Of a stretch of DNA of 64,000 bases, positions 41,783 through 52,974 are shown one piece after another (within the stretch, counting starts at the first letter, position 1; the number at the start of each line of letters is the position of its first letter). This DNA is from Buddleja alternifolia (Eukaryota > Streptophyta > Magnoliopsida > Lamiales > Scrophulariaceae). The stretch lies in contig WHWC01000099.1 in NCBI GenBank assembly GCA_019426215.1, positions 372,001 through 436,000 of the forward strand, written 5' to 3'. Below the pieces are notes generated by a model that saw nothing but the letters and a program-made list of their open reading frames with translations, had not been told where the DNA came from and ran no database searches. Position numbers and translations under genes: made by a program.

Positions 41783-44051
41783 TAAAATTTGGGAAATTCA
41801 TGATATTCATTGTATGTTTAAGGGTTTTAATTATTTTATTGTCATAAACACTTATTTAAATATCATATGTAATTTGGGTAATTTATGTTATGCATGCGAA
41901 TTTGTGAAATTGAATTTTTTCTTGACTTGAATTGGATTTCCTGGGTAAAATAAAAAATTGAATTGGATTCATAATTTTTGGAAAATTACATGTTTTTTGG
42001 ATTTACCGTACCGCTATCACCTGCGCTGCTCTAGCGGTAGCGTGTAGCCGCTCAACCCTCGTTGTGGGGATGGGCGTTGGGCTTGGCTCAACAAAATTCC
42101 GCCTGCGCTGCTGCAACAGCACGCGCCACCACGCTGCTGCAGTAGCTAGTGCGCGGTTGCTCAGCCCGCGTTGGGCTTAGCCAAAGTTGTGTTTGGGCTA
42201 AGCCCAACACCAATCAAATCAGTGTTGGGCACGGCCCAGCGCACTAATGCACCGCTGGGTTCATAGATGATCTGCGCTGGGGTGAGCCTAGCGCATAAAT
42301 GAATAGCGCTGGTTGACGTGATGGGCTTAGCCCAACACACTTATTTAAAAATGTGTCCGGCCGAGCCCAACTTTGTTTTTTAAATAAAATTTGGGTCAGG
42401 CCCAACATAATTAATTATGCCGGCCTGGCCCAATGATTTAATTGGATTACCCAATTGTCAATTAATTAATTATGTGTGTTTGACCCAATTGAAAGTTCAA
42501 CCAAACTATTCATCAATTGATTGACCCTAATCAAATAATTTTTGTTTCAACCTCTAAATTGGATTTATAAATTAAATTGGAGTTATGTTTATTCCTAATT
42601 CTAAATTAGATTTAGTTAATTATTTAAATTGGATTTAAATTTATTTTTTAAAATTGGATCTATTGAAAAATTTAAATTGGACTTAAATTCTTCATAAGTT
42701 TTAAATTAATTGGTATGTGTTAAATTAGATTTATTAAATTGGATTTATATATCAACTTCCCTTTTTACATGATATTGCTATGTGTTCAAATTAAATTACC
42801 CATGTGACGTTTTTGATAATATTCACACTTTAATTAGATTAAAGTAGTCCAACTAAATTGGATTTATCTTGATTAGATATAATTGGATTTAATCAAAGAC
42901 TAAATTAGATTTAATCAAAGATTAAATTGGATTTGATCAAAGCCTAAATTAGATTTAATCATATATTAAATTAGATTTGATACATTAAATTAGATTTAAT
43001 GATTAATTCACATATGTGTTTAAATTGTTTACATGCTCCTTATTTATGTAATTGTGACACCGTGTATGGACTTAGGGTTTATCTTTGCTATCTTACCTGG
43101 GTTGTATTGGGTCGGAGTTTGAGCCCCCCAGATTGTATCTTTAATTCATAGAATTTTTTGTATAGGTTCTTTTTATGTAATTGTCTTAGAGATAGGCCCT
43201 AATGGTGGATCATGGTGGCATATGAAGTCTTGGAGAAGTATGAAGATTAGATCTTGTATAGGCTGTAACCCTTGTAGTGGATAGAACCCCTGCCCGATCA
43301 CTCATTGGCTCGAGATGATCTAGACAGTCCATACATGTGTGTGTTGTTAGAATTGCTATGTTTATTCTTATGCATTTCATTTGAAATTGCGCGATAAAGA
43401 AATTAATGTGCAAAACGAGACCAACATAATTAACATTATCGAATGTCATAATTCTCTCATTGAAAATACTGAGTAAATAAAGGGGCATTGGATGTCCTAG
43501 CTCTCCATCAAACTTTAGACGGTGGGTTCACTTCTAGTGCATGGCATCTTCCCGGAATAAGGGGGTCATGCATCAGGACATGGTACTCTATCTTCTCTAT
43601 TGCATTGGATGCCTTCATATCGAAGCAAATTCCTCCCCATTTATCGTTCAAGGTTGCAAGGCGGGATTAAATTGTTAGACTGAAAAGAGTTGATGGGATA
43701 ATTGACTGAGATGGATTACCACCTATATATCTAAAAAGTTTGCGGTTCAGTGATCCATGAGCTAATAGGGATTGAATCATCGGTTGGACCGATTGATGTA
43801 TGACATCACCTCAATGATCTAACAGGCCATATATCATTCAAGGTTGTAACTTGTTCAGATCGTGGAGGAACTCAATCACTCACAATGAAACCAATCCAAC
43901 GAGATTTCCAATTATTGCAGTGGGAGTGCAATGTTTCGAGAAAATAGTGGGAGTCAAGTAAATATTAAAATCCTTGATTTTAATTGAAAGTACATTATAA
44001 CACATCTAATCGTAAATTCTTGGTATTTTTTTACTGTTTATTTCCTACACA
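41783..44051 (+). other. Copia F leader with GC-rich block
   Basis: 2.3 kb without a supported gene. 42005-42310 is GC-rich and built from GCGCTG, GGGCTTAGCCCAAC and similar near-palindromes. 42540-43010 is a loose series of AAATTGGATTTA-type units (at least ten). The last part leads into gag. Confidence 0.6.
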
Positions 44052-44641
44052 ATGACTAACTCTTTAAAAGTAATGCTTGAGAAAAATGTCCTCACTGGAC
44101 CAAACTACAATGATTGGATCAAAACGCTAAGGGCAAAGCTCAAGAAGAAATCACTTGAGCATATTTTGGAGCAAGATGGTCCATCTTTGCCTAGGATCAA
44201 TGAAGGAAAATCTGCTATGCAAATATATAAGAGATGGATCTCTGATGCCCATAAGGTCAATGACTTTATGTTGCATTCCATGAGCAATGAGTTGAGACAT
44301 ATTCATTTTGATATGGAAAGTCCCAATTCAATGATGTTTCATTTGGAGGAGATGTTTGGGGAACATGGAAAATCAACTCGGTATTAATTATCGAAAGAAC
44401 TTTTCCAAACTAGAATGAGAGAAAATGATGAAGTTGCAAGTCATGTTATGAATATGATATCCATGATAGGAAGACTTGGGTCTCTAGGAAGCTACATGAA
44501 TTTTCGTCTGGAAGTAGATCTCATTCTTCAATATTTCCCTAAATCCTTCTCTGCCTAAGTCACTAACTTTGAGATAGGCGACATAGGAGGATCCTTGGGA
44601 GATCTCAAAGATAGGCTTGTATACATACAAACCCAACTGTG
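44052..44641 (+). pseudogene. gag: Copia F gag with stops
   Basis: MTNSLKVMLEKNVLTGPNYN starts at 44052. Conserved blocks are HLEEMFGEHGKSTRY, then TAA (44385-44387), LSKELFQTRMREN, MNMISMIGRLGSL, LEVDLILQYFPKSF, then TAA near 44558. A degraded zinc knuckle (CKEVGEWKHDCPK) follows at about 44670. The body matches gag of A more closely than gag of B or D. Confidence 0.82.
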
Positions 44642-44965
44642 AAAGGAATGGGATGATGATATTTCACCTGCAAGGAAGTGGGTGAATGGAAGCATGACTG
44701 TCCTAAGTTGAAAGCTGAAAGAAAATCAGGCATAGAACTTTATGTTTTTGAAATGAATTGTTCTATGATGATATTTTCTACTTCTTGGATTCTAGAGTTT
44801 GGAGCCAGTGGTCATATATGTGGTTTGAACCAGGATCTGGAGTCAAGTAGAAAGCTAGATGAGAAGGAAGTGATGATCAATATTGGAAGCGGACACAGCG
44901 TGGCTGCGATGCACATTGGAATTACTTCTGTTACATTATTTTCTGGACATCAAATTATTTTATAA
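44642..44965 (+). pseudogene. Copia F zinc knuckle remnant and protease
   Basis: The first part is the damaged knuckle. The frame at 44678-44965 carries SWILEFGASGHICGL, where the usual aspartyl protease active site (L-D-T/S-G-A) reads E-F-G-A. Both the catalytic Asp and its neighbour are changed, so the enzyme would be dead. MINIGSGHSVAAM follows, as in other copia proteases. Confidence 0.8.
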
Positions 44966-45032
44966 GATTGCTTAGTTTGCCCAATCGGCTCAAGAATATT
45001 GTTTCTATTCCTGTATTGGTCAGAAAGGATAT

Positions 45033-45785
45033 TTGTTTTCTTTTAAACATAATTCTTGTGATATTTATTTTGGAAATAAGTGTGTTGGTTCTGCATCTTT
45101 CATTAATGGTTTATACTATTTGAATATCCAAAATCAATGTATGGTTAATACTATGACTAGAAAACGTAGCATGAGTGGAGTAAACCAAAAACTCATATGG
45201 CACCTTAGACTAGGACATGCCGGTGAATTTAAGATTCATGAGTTGGAAAAACGTGGGCTTATTGGCCCACTTTGGTCTGACCCATATCCTATTTGTGAAT
45301 CATGTTTTAAAGGCAAGATGACTAGATCACCATTCACTGGACATTTTGGAAGGGAAAATAAAGTTTTAGGATTAATTCACATTGACATTTGTGGGCCCCT
45401 CAAGGATGCGGCCCTTGGAGGTTTTCAGTACTTTATAACCTTCACATATGACCACTCTAGGTATGGTCTAGTTTATCTGATGAAGTATAAGTCCGAAGCA
45501 CTTGAATGGTTCAAGGAATTCAAAGCTTTAACTGAAAAACAAGCTGGGCACAGTATCAAGACACTTAGATCTGATAGAGGTGGCGAATACATGAATGCCG
45601 AGTTTGACGAGTTCTTAAAAGAACAAGACATTGTATTACAACTAACTCCTCCAGTTACTCCACAACTTAATGGGGTAGCAGAAAGAAGGAATCCTACTAT
45701 GTTCGACATGATACGCTCCATGCTTAGCTACACTGATTTACCCATTTCCTTCTGGGGGCATGCTTTGCTGCTGCGCATATTATGA
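45033..45785 (+). pseudogene. pol: Copia F pre-integrase and integrase
   Basis: 250 open codons: WHLRLGHAGEFKIHELEKRG, CESCFKGKMTRSPF, LIHIDICGPLKDA, YFITFTYDHSRYGLVYLMKY, LRSDRGGEYMNAEFDEFLKE and TPPVTPQLNGVAERRN. The catalytic D, D and E positions are present, although TDDHSR reads TYDHSR and ERRNRT reads ERRNPT. The frame shifts near 45780. Confidence 0.88.
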
Positions 45786-46335
45786 ACAAATGTCCCTCAA
45801 AATCTGTTCCCACTACTCCATATGAAATATGGAGCGGTAGGAAGCCTAGTCTCAAGTACAAAAAGATATGGGTTTTCCCAGCATATGTAAAGAAGACCAA
45901 GGTAGAGAAACTAGAGGATAGATCCTTCAAAGGACGTTTTATTGGTTTTCCCGTATATTCAATGGGATACCTCTTTTACCTACCAAATGATCATAGGATC
46001 ATCGTAGCCTTGCAAGCTCACTTTCTTGAAGAAGAATTCATTCGAGAAGGTGGTGCAGGTAGAAAGATTGTTCTGGAAGAACAAGATAACATCCCTTCGG
46101 AGATATTAGTTCAAGAATCAAAATCTAATTTGACACAAACATCGTAGCGACGATCTAGCAGAGTATCTCAGCTTCCTGAGAGATATGGCTATCTACGCGA
46201 TACACAGCAGTATTTGTATGTTGTTGCAGAAGGAAGCCATGGAGATGATCCCTCTGACTATGATGAACCAGCGACGAATAAAAAATTCCTCAAAGTGGCT
46301 TGAGGCTATGAAAGCAGAGATTGATTCTGCACTTT
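45782..46335 (+). pseudogene. pol: Copia F integrase C-terminus to start of RT
   Basis: Continues MNKCPSKSVPTTPYEIWSGR, KIWVFPAYVKKTKVEKL and GRFIGFPVYSMGYLFYLPND, then a linker. A TAG at 46145-46147 is followed by SSRVSQLPERYGYL and then SKWLEAMKAEIDSA in another frame, the usual start of copia RT. It then ends. Confidence 0.82.
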
Positions 46336-46939
46336 TGGCAAGTATGTGTCCTTATGCTTGATCATTAGTAGAGTTGAAGTTTAGATATGATGGACAATTA
46401 GACCCCATGTTTGGAGATGGTTATTCCACTCGAGAGGAGTTGAAGCTATATAAGGATTCATTGGAAGTTTAAGGATGTTTTTCAACATCTTTGGTTGTAA
46501 GTGTTCTTTTCATCTTTGTGTATGTTTATTATAACAACATTGGGGACAATGTGGGATTTATGTTTGGGGGTAGAAAATTAGTACTTATTTTTAACTTTGA
46601 TAATGCAATCCTAATTTTAGCTTGAGTTTCGGGGAAAGTTTGTATGATATCATGTTTATATGCTTCTTTGTTGAGAAAATCAAGTATTAAAATTTTTTAG
46701 TCCTTCTAATTGATGCATTGAGATTGATTTGAAAAAAAATGGCATGATTTGTTGATATAATTTGAATTTAATGGACATATATATCTTTGAAATTGCTCGT
46801 GGAGATCCTAGACTAGAATTGATTTTCTTAGATCATTCACATTGCACATGAGTCGAGGGTAGAGGAGTTGAGAGGATAACCATCTTGAAACACTTAAGGA
46901 GTTTTTTCCAAAAATATTAATTTAGATTCTCATAAGGTT
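46336..46939 (+). other. Element J, interior fragment with internal polypurine motif
   Basis: After the break in F, a short open tail (46368-46472) reads DPMFGDGYSTREELKLYKDS before a stop, possibly the end of an ORF. At 46539-46573 lies CATTGGGGACAATGTGGGAT then TTATGTTTGGGGGTAG, the motif also seen in element C. The remainder is AT-rich and non-coding. J continues after copia D. Confidence 0.5.
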
Positions 46940-46944
46940 ATAAG
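46940..46944. repeat. Target-site duplication ATAAG, left of copia D
   Basis: ATAAG precedes TGTTAGG and recurs at 56900-56904. Confidence 0.95.
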
Positions 46945-49086
46945 TGTTAGGATCGGTATGCCCCCACAAGCGATGCCGGCGCAACGGAAGAAATAAAGTA
47001 TATAAAACACATATATATCGACATCCCAAGCTAGGGGGTCAAAGTAATGCACAACAAAAACTAATACGAGTAAAGGGGTTTTAAACCGATTACAAGATTT
47101 GGGGTTTTATTAAAGTGAGGGTGTAAAACCACAACACAAGGAAAACCACACCAAAAACTTTGGCTCTCATTTTCGAATCCTCACCTCAACATGGAGGGGT
47201 TCGAATCAAACCACCATAAGCTCCTAAAGAAAGAAGCCTCTACAAGGACACACCTCAAGTAAGTTCATACCTTAAGCAAAAGATTGGCTAGATATATGCT
47301 CTAAGGAAATGGAGTCTATGTAGTGAAAGGTGGAAGACAAGAAGAGTTACTAAAAGAAATATCTATAGAAGATAATCTTTTACAACTAATCTTCAAGAAG
47401 AAGTTCTATAGAAGAAAGTCTTCAAGAATCACAAGAGAAGTTAGAAAAATCTAGAGATGAAGAACTAAGCTCTAAGCTTTTTTTTCTTTTTAAGTTTTCA
47501 TCAACTTTTAAATGAGAGCAAGAACACCTCCTTTTATAGCCACCAATTTTCGGCCATATGGTGTTAGGTGGAGTAGAAGACTTGTTTTTCTTCACCTACC
47601 ACCTCATTCTCACCTACCATTCCATTCTCAACTACCACCACATGTGTAAGAGAATATTTTTCATTTTCTTCTTCATTTAAAAAACATTACAAGTCAAACT
47701 TTGACTAGCTTTGAATTTCACTCTTGTGACTTCATTTAATTAAGTCCAACTTAATTAAAATGACTCCCAAGTCTTCCAAGACTTGTAAATTAAATAATCT
47801 TCATGATTAATTAATAGTAAAATTAGTAGCTTAAATAAATTCCCGGATAATAATAATTTCCGTTAATGATTAATCTCCAAGATTAATTAATAGAATAATT
47901 ATTTTCCCAAGCCTACTAATTAAAATGTCTTCCACTTAATCAATTAATCTCATTAATCAATTTCACTTTAATCCTAAACCGGATTAATATTCACATAGCA
48001 ATTGAACTTTCTTGAGTAAGTGTGTAACCCCATTGTAGGTTCGTTCATGTACTAGTAGTAGGAACACAACCCCGTTGTGCCTTTGCAATTTTTATTGCTA
48101 GATTTAATTACTCCAAGTATTTTAATCCGACCAAGAATTAATTACCGATTAATTCATGGTTCCTACAAATCAAGGTTAGTACTAGCCACGCGCCAAGAAG
48201 ACCTAGCCATGAACGATTATTAGGTGACCTTTCCGCATTACGATTTTCGCATAAGTAAAATCCTTCCATCAAATATCCCGATCGAATCTAGGACTTGGAT
48301 GTCAGTCTAAATCCCAGTAACTCGATTCTATGTATATCGATCTAAGTGACATTGACCAATTTATCAATCAAGCGAGGAAACACTGCGCCTCCTTATTGAT
48401 ACTACTCCGGCCGGAGGTTCCCATGGTCAATACACTGTGAAGTACATAGGATATGCGCCGATGCTAATGATCAGTGACGGATTCTTTCTTGGCACTCATG
48501 CGCCTCCGTACATAACCAGACTGGACCCAATATGCCCTACTTTATGACTCACCTGGAATCGTGTGACAAATCTAAGTACAGTGGGCGATGCACGAGACGA
48601 CCAATGGTGCCTCAAGTCGTGAGGACCAATCTTATGCCTACGTAACCGAGGAGATTCCAAATTCGACATTGACTCCAATATGGAATCTCGGCGGGGTTGT
48701 TCAGTTTACTCGATCCCAACGAGAACCCACATACATGCACTGATGTACACCGTATCAGTATCCATGGAATAGGATACACTCTCCAAGAGTGTGCATTGTA
48801 CGTGCAAGTCTTTACGAGTCATTGATATCCCTATCTCAATGATTCTATGACTTGGAACATCTTTAAGACCACAACCTTAGAGACGTATTCCATGATTGGC
48901 ATCCCCGATACCAAACACATCTCATAGCTTAAGAGTGATCTAGGGGACTTTATCTAATTGCATAGAATGATAAGATAAAGAAGAAAATGGCATTTATTAA
49001 ATTACTTGACAAGATACAATATAAGACTGTTTAAAGAGTCGGCTACTACGCCCTACAAATGGCGCACCGGGCACCTAACTCTTTCA
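46945..49086 (-). repeat. 3' LTR of copia D
   Basis: The plus strand runs TGTTAGGATCGGTATGCC to CACCTAACTCTTTCA. The 60-codon frame at 48496-48678 recurs identically in the other LTR and is not a gene. Confidence 0.95.
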
Positions 49087-49101
49087 ATCTCCCACTTGCC
49101 C
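49087..49101 (-). other. Copia D polypurine tract
   Basis: The minus strand reads GGGCAAGTGGGAGAT directly before the 3' LTR. Confidence 0.85.
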
Positions 49102-51095
49102 TAGAGCCAATTGCCCATGCATTTCAGGCCCATCTTCTCAAGATGTCCCTCCAATACTCTTTGGCCCAAGGGTTTGGTAAAGGGGTCTGCTATGTTATTT
49201 GCCGAGTCCACACGTTCCACTTGAACGTCGCCTCTACGAACGATCTCTCTGATCAGATGGTATCGCCTTTCTATGTGTTTGGACCTCTGATGAGACCTTG
49301 GCTCTTTTGACTGTGCAATAGCCCCATTGTTATCACAGTACAATCGTACGGGATCAACAATAGATGGAACAACACCCAACTCTTGGATGAAGTTCCTTAT
49401 CCAAACAGCTTCTTTTGCAGCCGCCCAGGCTGCAATGTACTCAGCCTCTGTGGTGGAGTCAGCAATAGTTTCCTGTTTAGAACACTTCCAGCTGACCGCT
49501 CCACCATTGAGTACAAAGACAAATCCCGAGATAGATTTGAAATCATCCACATCAGATTGGAAGCTAGAATCTGTATAGCCTTCCAATTTTAATTCTCCTC
49601 CACCGTAGACTAGGAAGGCATCCTTAGTTCTTCTTAAGTACTTAAGGACTGCCTTTACGGCTTTCCAGTGCTCTTCGCCTGGATTGGCTTGATATCGGCT
49701 TATTGCACTAAGTGCATAAGCCACATCAGGCCGTGTACATAGCATAGCATACATAATACTCCCTATAGCGGAGGCATATGGTATGTGAGACATCTTTTCC
49801 TTTTCCTCCGGTGTCTGAGGGGACATAGACTTGGAAAGAGAAATACCATGTCTCATAGGCACCAGTCCTCTCTTGGACTGATCCATTTTGAATCTCTTCA
49901 AAACTCTATCTATGTACGCAGATTGGGAGAGTCCCAGCATTCTACTGGATCTATCTCGATGAATCTTCATTCCGAGAATGTAGGATGCCTCTCCCATATC
50001 CTTCATTGAGAATTGTGTGGATAACCACGCTTTAGTTTCTTGTAACATTCCTATGTTGTTTCCAAACAATAGAATGTCGTCAACGTAAAGCACCAAAAAC
50101 GTTATCGCGCTCCCACTAGCCTTTTTGTACACACAAGCTTCATCAGCATTTTGAACAAAACCATATGTTTGTACAGTATCATCAAAACACTTGTTCCAGC
50201 TTCGGGAAGCCTGTTTGAGTCCATAAATGGATCTCTGAAGTTTGCACACCTTGTGCTCACTTCCTATGGATGCGAAGCCCTCGGGCTGCTCCATGTAAAT
50301 CTCTTCCTCTATTTTACCATTGAGGAAAGCAGTCTTCACATCCATCTGCCATATTTCATAGTCTAAATATGCAGCTATGGCTAGAAGTATCCGAATGGAT
50401 TTGACCATCGCCACTGGTGAAAAGGTTTCATCATAGTCAATTCCTTGCCTCTGAGTGTAACCTTTCGCCACGAGACGTGCCTTGTAGGTGACTACCTCTC
50501 CATCTGCTCCAAGCTTTCGCTTATAGATCCACTTGCAGCCTACGAGTTTAGACCCGTCAGGTGGATCCACCAAGGTCCAAACCTTGTTGGAGTGCATGGA
50601 GTCCATCTCGGATTGCATAGCTTCTAACCATTTTCCCGAATCGACGTCCAACGTCGCTTCCCCATATGTCCTTGGATCAGGGGAATTACCATCCTCGTTG
50701 CTATCAAGCAAGAAACCATACCTCTCAGGTTGTTTCGGGATCCTTTCGGATCTTCGAGGATGTTGTGTACTTGCTACTACTTTTGGTTGTGCATCTGTGG
50801 TATCAGGTGAACCCTTTTGTGGTTCTTGAGTTTCCTCAAGTTCTGCAACCTCGCCATTTCTATCCAATAGAAATTCCTTCTCTAAGAAGGTAGCGTTCCT
50901 TGAAACAAACACTTTATGTTCCGATGGGTTGTAGAAATAATATCCATAGGATTCCTTTGGATATCCCACAAACTTACATAAGGAGGATCTTGCATCCAAC
51001 TTATCGCCCACTAGTTGCTTGACATAAGCCGAGCAACCCCATACCCTTAGGTATTTATAAGTGGGTGGTTTACCAAACCACATTTCATATGGCAC
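49101..51095 (-). CDS. pol: Copia D pol: integrase C-terminus, reverse transcriptase, RNase H
   Basis: 664 open codons. The order is: integrase tail PYEMWFGKPPTYKYLRVWGC; linker; RT from about residue 155 (KWLEAMQSEMDSMHSNKVWT, VARLVAKGYTQ-like ARLVAKGYTQRQGIDYDETF, MDVKTAFLNGKIEEEIYMEQ); catalytic FLVLYVDDILLFGN; then RNase H ([75 protein letters not shown]). It ends KCMGNWL. All RT and RNase H motifs look intact. It is separated from the upstream pol frame only by a one-base loss near 51150, so it is not a separate gene; the first Met is internal. Confidence 0.92.
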   Translation of the reverse strand: MPYEMWFGKPPTYKYLRVWGCSAYVKQLVGDKLDARSSLCKFVGYPKESYGYYFYNPSEHKVFVSRNATFLEKEFLLDRNGEVAELEETQEPQKGSPDTTDAQPKVVASTQHPRRSERIPKQPERYGFLLDSNEDGNSPDPRTYGEATLDVDSGKWLEAMQSEMDSMHSNKVWTLVDPPDGSKLVGCKWIYKRKLGADGEVVTYKARLVAKGYTQRQGIDYDETFSPVAMVKSIRILLAIAAYLDYEIWQMDVKTAFLNGKIEEEIYMEQPEGFASIGSEHKVCKLQRSIYGLKQASRSWNKCFDDTVQTYGFVQNADEACVYKKASGSAITFLVLYVDDILLFGNNIGMLQETKAWLSTQFSMKDMGEASYILGMKIHRDRSSRMLGLSQSAYIDRVLKRFKMDQSKRGLVPMRHGISLSKSMSPQTPEEKEKMSHIPYASAIGSIMYAMLCTRPDVAYALSAISRYQANPGEEHWKAVKAVLKYLRRTKDAFLVYGGGELKLEGYTDSSFQSDVDDFKSISGFVFVLNGGAVSWKCSKQETIADSTTEAEYIAAWAAAKEAVWIRNFIQELGVVPSIVDPVRLYCDNNGAIAQSKEPRSHQRSKHIERRYHLIREIVRRGDVQVERVDSANNIADPFTKPLGQRVLEGHLEKMGLKCMGNWL

Positions 51096-51145
51096 CTTGG
51101 AGACACTCTTTGACGGTACTCTATTTAATAGATGCGTCGCAGATT

Positions 51146-52287
51146 CTAGGGCATATCCCAGAAGGAAAGAGGAAGTCTAGTGAAACTCATCATGGATCGA
51201 ACCATGTCCATCAAGGTCCGATTCCTTCGCTCCCTTACCCCATTAAGTTGGGGAGTACCGGGCGGAGTCCACTGAGAGACAATCCCATTGTCTTTTAGAT
51301 AATCGAGGAATTCACGGGACAAGTATTCTCCCCCTCGATCCGATCGAAGGGCTTTGATACTTCTTCCCGTTTGCTTCTCTACTTCATGTCTAAACTCCTT
51401 GAACCTCTCAAAGGCTTCAGACTTGTATCTCATAAGATACACGTAACCATACCTCGAAAAGTCGTCGGTGAAGGTTATGAAGTAAGAATGGTTCCCTTTA
51501 GTGCTTACATTAAGCGGACCACATACATCCGTATGGACCAAGTCCAAAAGGTTAGTAGCTCGCTCCATTTGCCCGGAAAATGGTGACTTGGTCATCTTAC
51601 CCTTTAGACAAGATTCACAAGTTGGCATATCTAGCATTTCCCGAAGGTCAAGCTTATCCGCCATCTTATGAATTCTATCTTTAGAGATATGGCCTAGTCT
51701 AGCATGCCACAGGTATGTATCATTTTGATTATATAACTTTCTCTTACTAGTATGTTCCTCATGTTGAGATAATAAGATTGGAGTATCGGGGAGAACCGTG
51801 TATAAGCCATGAAACAACTTTGATTCCAATATTAAAGAAGAACCATAAAACATGGAGCAAGCTCCATTTTTTATAACAAAACTATAACCTTCCTTGTCCA
51901 ACAAGGGTACAGAAATGATGTTCTTAATTAATTGCGGAATGTAAAATACATTGTTCAAAATAACACGGTTTTTGTTGGGAAAAGATAAGTAGATAGTTCC
52001 TACGGTCGTGGCAGCAACCCGTGCTCCATTCCCAAACCGTATGGTCATCTCCCCTCTACTTATCTGCTTGCTTCTTGCCATCACCTGCAAATCATTGCAA
52101 AGGTGAACTCCACATCCGGTGTCCAACACCCAAGAAGCATCATTAACTGATAAGTTAACTTCAACATAAAACATACCATTCATTGGTTCAGTGCAATTAC
52201 GCTTCCAATGTCCCTTTTTACCACAATTGAAGCACGCATCATGATCGGTACCCTTAGCCTTTTTTATACCACCTTTGCCTTTCAACT
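51146..52287 (-). CDS. pol: Copia D zinc knuckle, protease, pre-integrase, integrase
   Basis: 379 codons. It begins with a Lys-rich stretch and the intact CCHC knuckle CFNCGKKGHWKRNC. Next are protease VLDTGCGVHLCNDLQVM (active-site DTG present), GARVAATTVGTIYL, pre-integrase LWHARLGHISKDR and CESCLKGKM, and the integrase core with LVHTDVCGPL, FTDDFSRYGYVYL, LRSDRGGEYLSREFLDYLKD and NGVRERRNRT. The frame ends at SFWDMP, where one G of a TGGGG run appears lost. Upstream a TAG and a frameshift separate it from gag. Confidence 0.92.
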
Positions 52288-52974
52288 ATTTTTTCTTGTT
52301 GTTGTTCTTCTTCCCTTATTCTTATTGGCCTTACGGCCCTTAGAACGGGATGAGGAACCAACAAGCAGTACCGGCTTATCTTTCTTGATGGTGGCATTTG
52401 CACTCTTCAACATGTTCAACAACTCGGGTAATGAAGCCTCAAGTTGATTCATGTTGTAGTTGATGACAAATTGGTCAAACGACTTCGGAAGGGACTGTAG
52501 CACGAGGTCAACAGAAAGCTCGGTCTCAAATTTTACGCCAAGATCAGAAAGCTTATTAATAAGACTGATCATACGTAAAACATGATCATCGACCGAAGAT
52601 CCCTCATGCAGACGAGCACGGAATAGCTCTTTAGAGATTGCGAATCTCTCCCTCCTAGTTCGAGTGCCATAGAGCTCCTCGAGACTTTTGATAATATCCT
52701 TGGAGATGGTCACATGCTCAAATTGCTTTTGAAGCTCATTAGTCATTGAAGCCATCATGATACATCTCACTTGGATATTATCATCGGTCCACTTATCAAA
52801 AGCGGCACGTTCATCATCAGTGCTTGTGCGAGTGACGCGAGGCAAAGGCGTATCTAATACACTATCCTTGCGCTCACTTTGAAGCACAATCTTAAGGTTT
52901 CGGTACCAATAGGCGTAGTTGGGACCGACAAGTCTATTGGAATCTAGGATTGTTGAAAGTGGATTTTTGGCCAT
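52282..52974 (-). CDS. gag: Copia D gag (UBN2-type)
   Basis: 230 residues from ATG 52974: MAKNPLSTILDSNRLVGPNY, VRCIMMASMTNELQKQFEHV, LEELYGTRTRRERFAISKEL, RARLHEGSSVDDHVLRMISL, LSVDLVLQSLPKSFDQFVIN and NMNQLEASLPELLNMLKSAN. It ends in a basic tail that is out of frame with the following zinc knuckle. This is the most intact gag in the window, so it is the best in-window reference for reading the broken copies in B, E and K. Confidence 0.92.
   Translation of the reverse strand: MAKNPLSTILDSNRLVGPNYAYWYRNLKIVLQSERKDSVLDTPLPRVTRTSTDDERAAFDKWTDDNIQVRCIMMASMTNELQKQFEHVTISKDIIKSLEELYGTRTRRERFAISKELFRARLHEGSSVDDHVLRMISLINKLSDLGVKFETELSVDLVLQSLPKSFDQFVINYNMNQLEASLPELLNMLKSANATIKKDKPVLLVGSSSRSKGRKANKNKGRRTTTRKNS

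Larger units (their letters stand above)
40087..46335 (+). mobile_element. Copia element F, 5' LTR to integrase, 3' end lost
   Basis: Plus strand: 5' LTR (40087-41769), PBS, leader, gag, protease, integrase, then an abrupt end inside the first codons of the RT domain (about 46335). Beyond that point the sequence belongs to element J. It interrupts E at 40086. The coding regions have many stops. Gag and pre-integrase wording match element A. Confidence 0.85.

Noticed and set aside
48496..48678. 60-codon frame, identical at 56309-56491
   Set aside because: It is the same segment of the two copia D LTRs, with no domain and no reason to think that it is translated.
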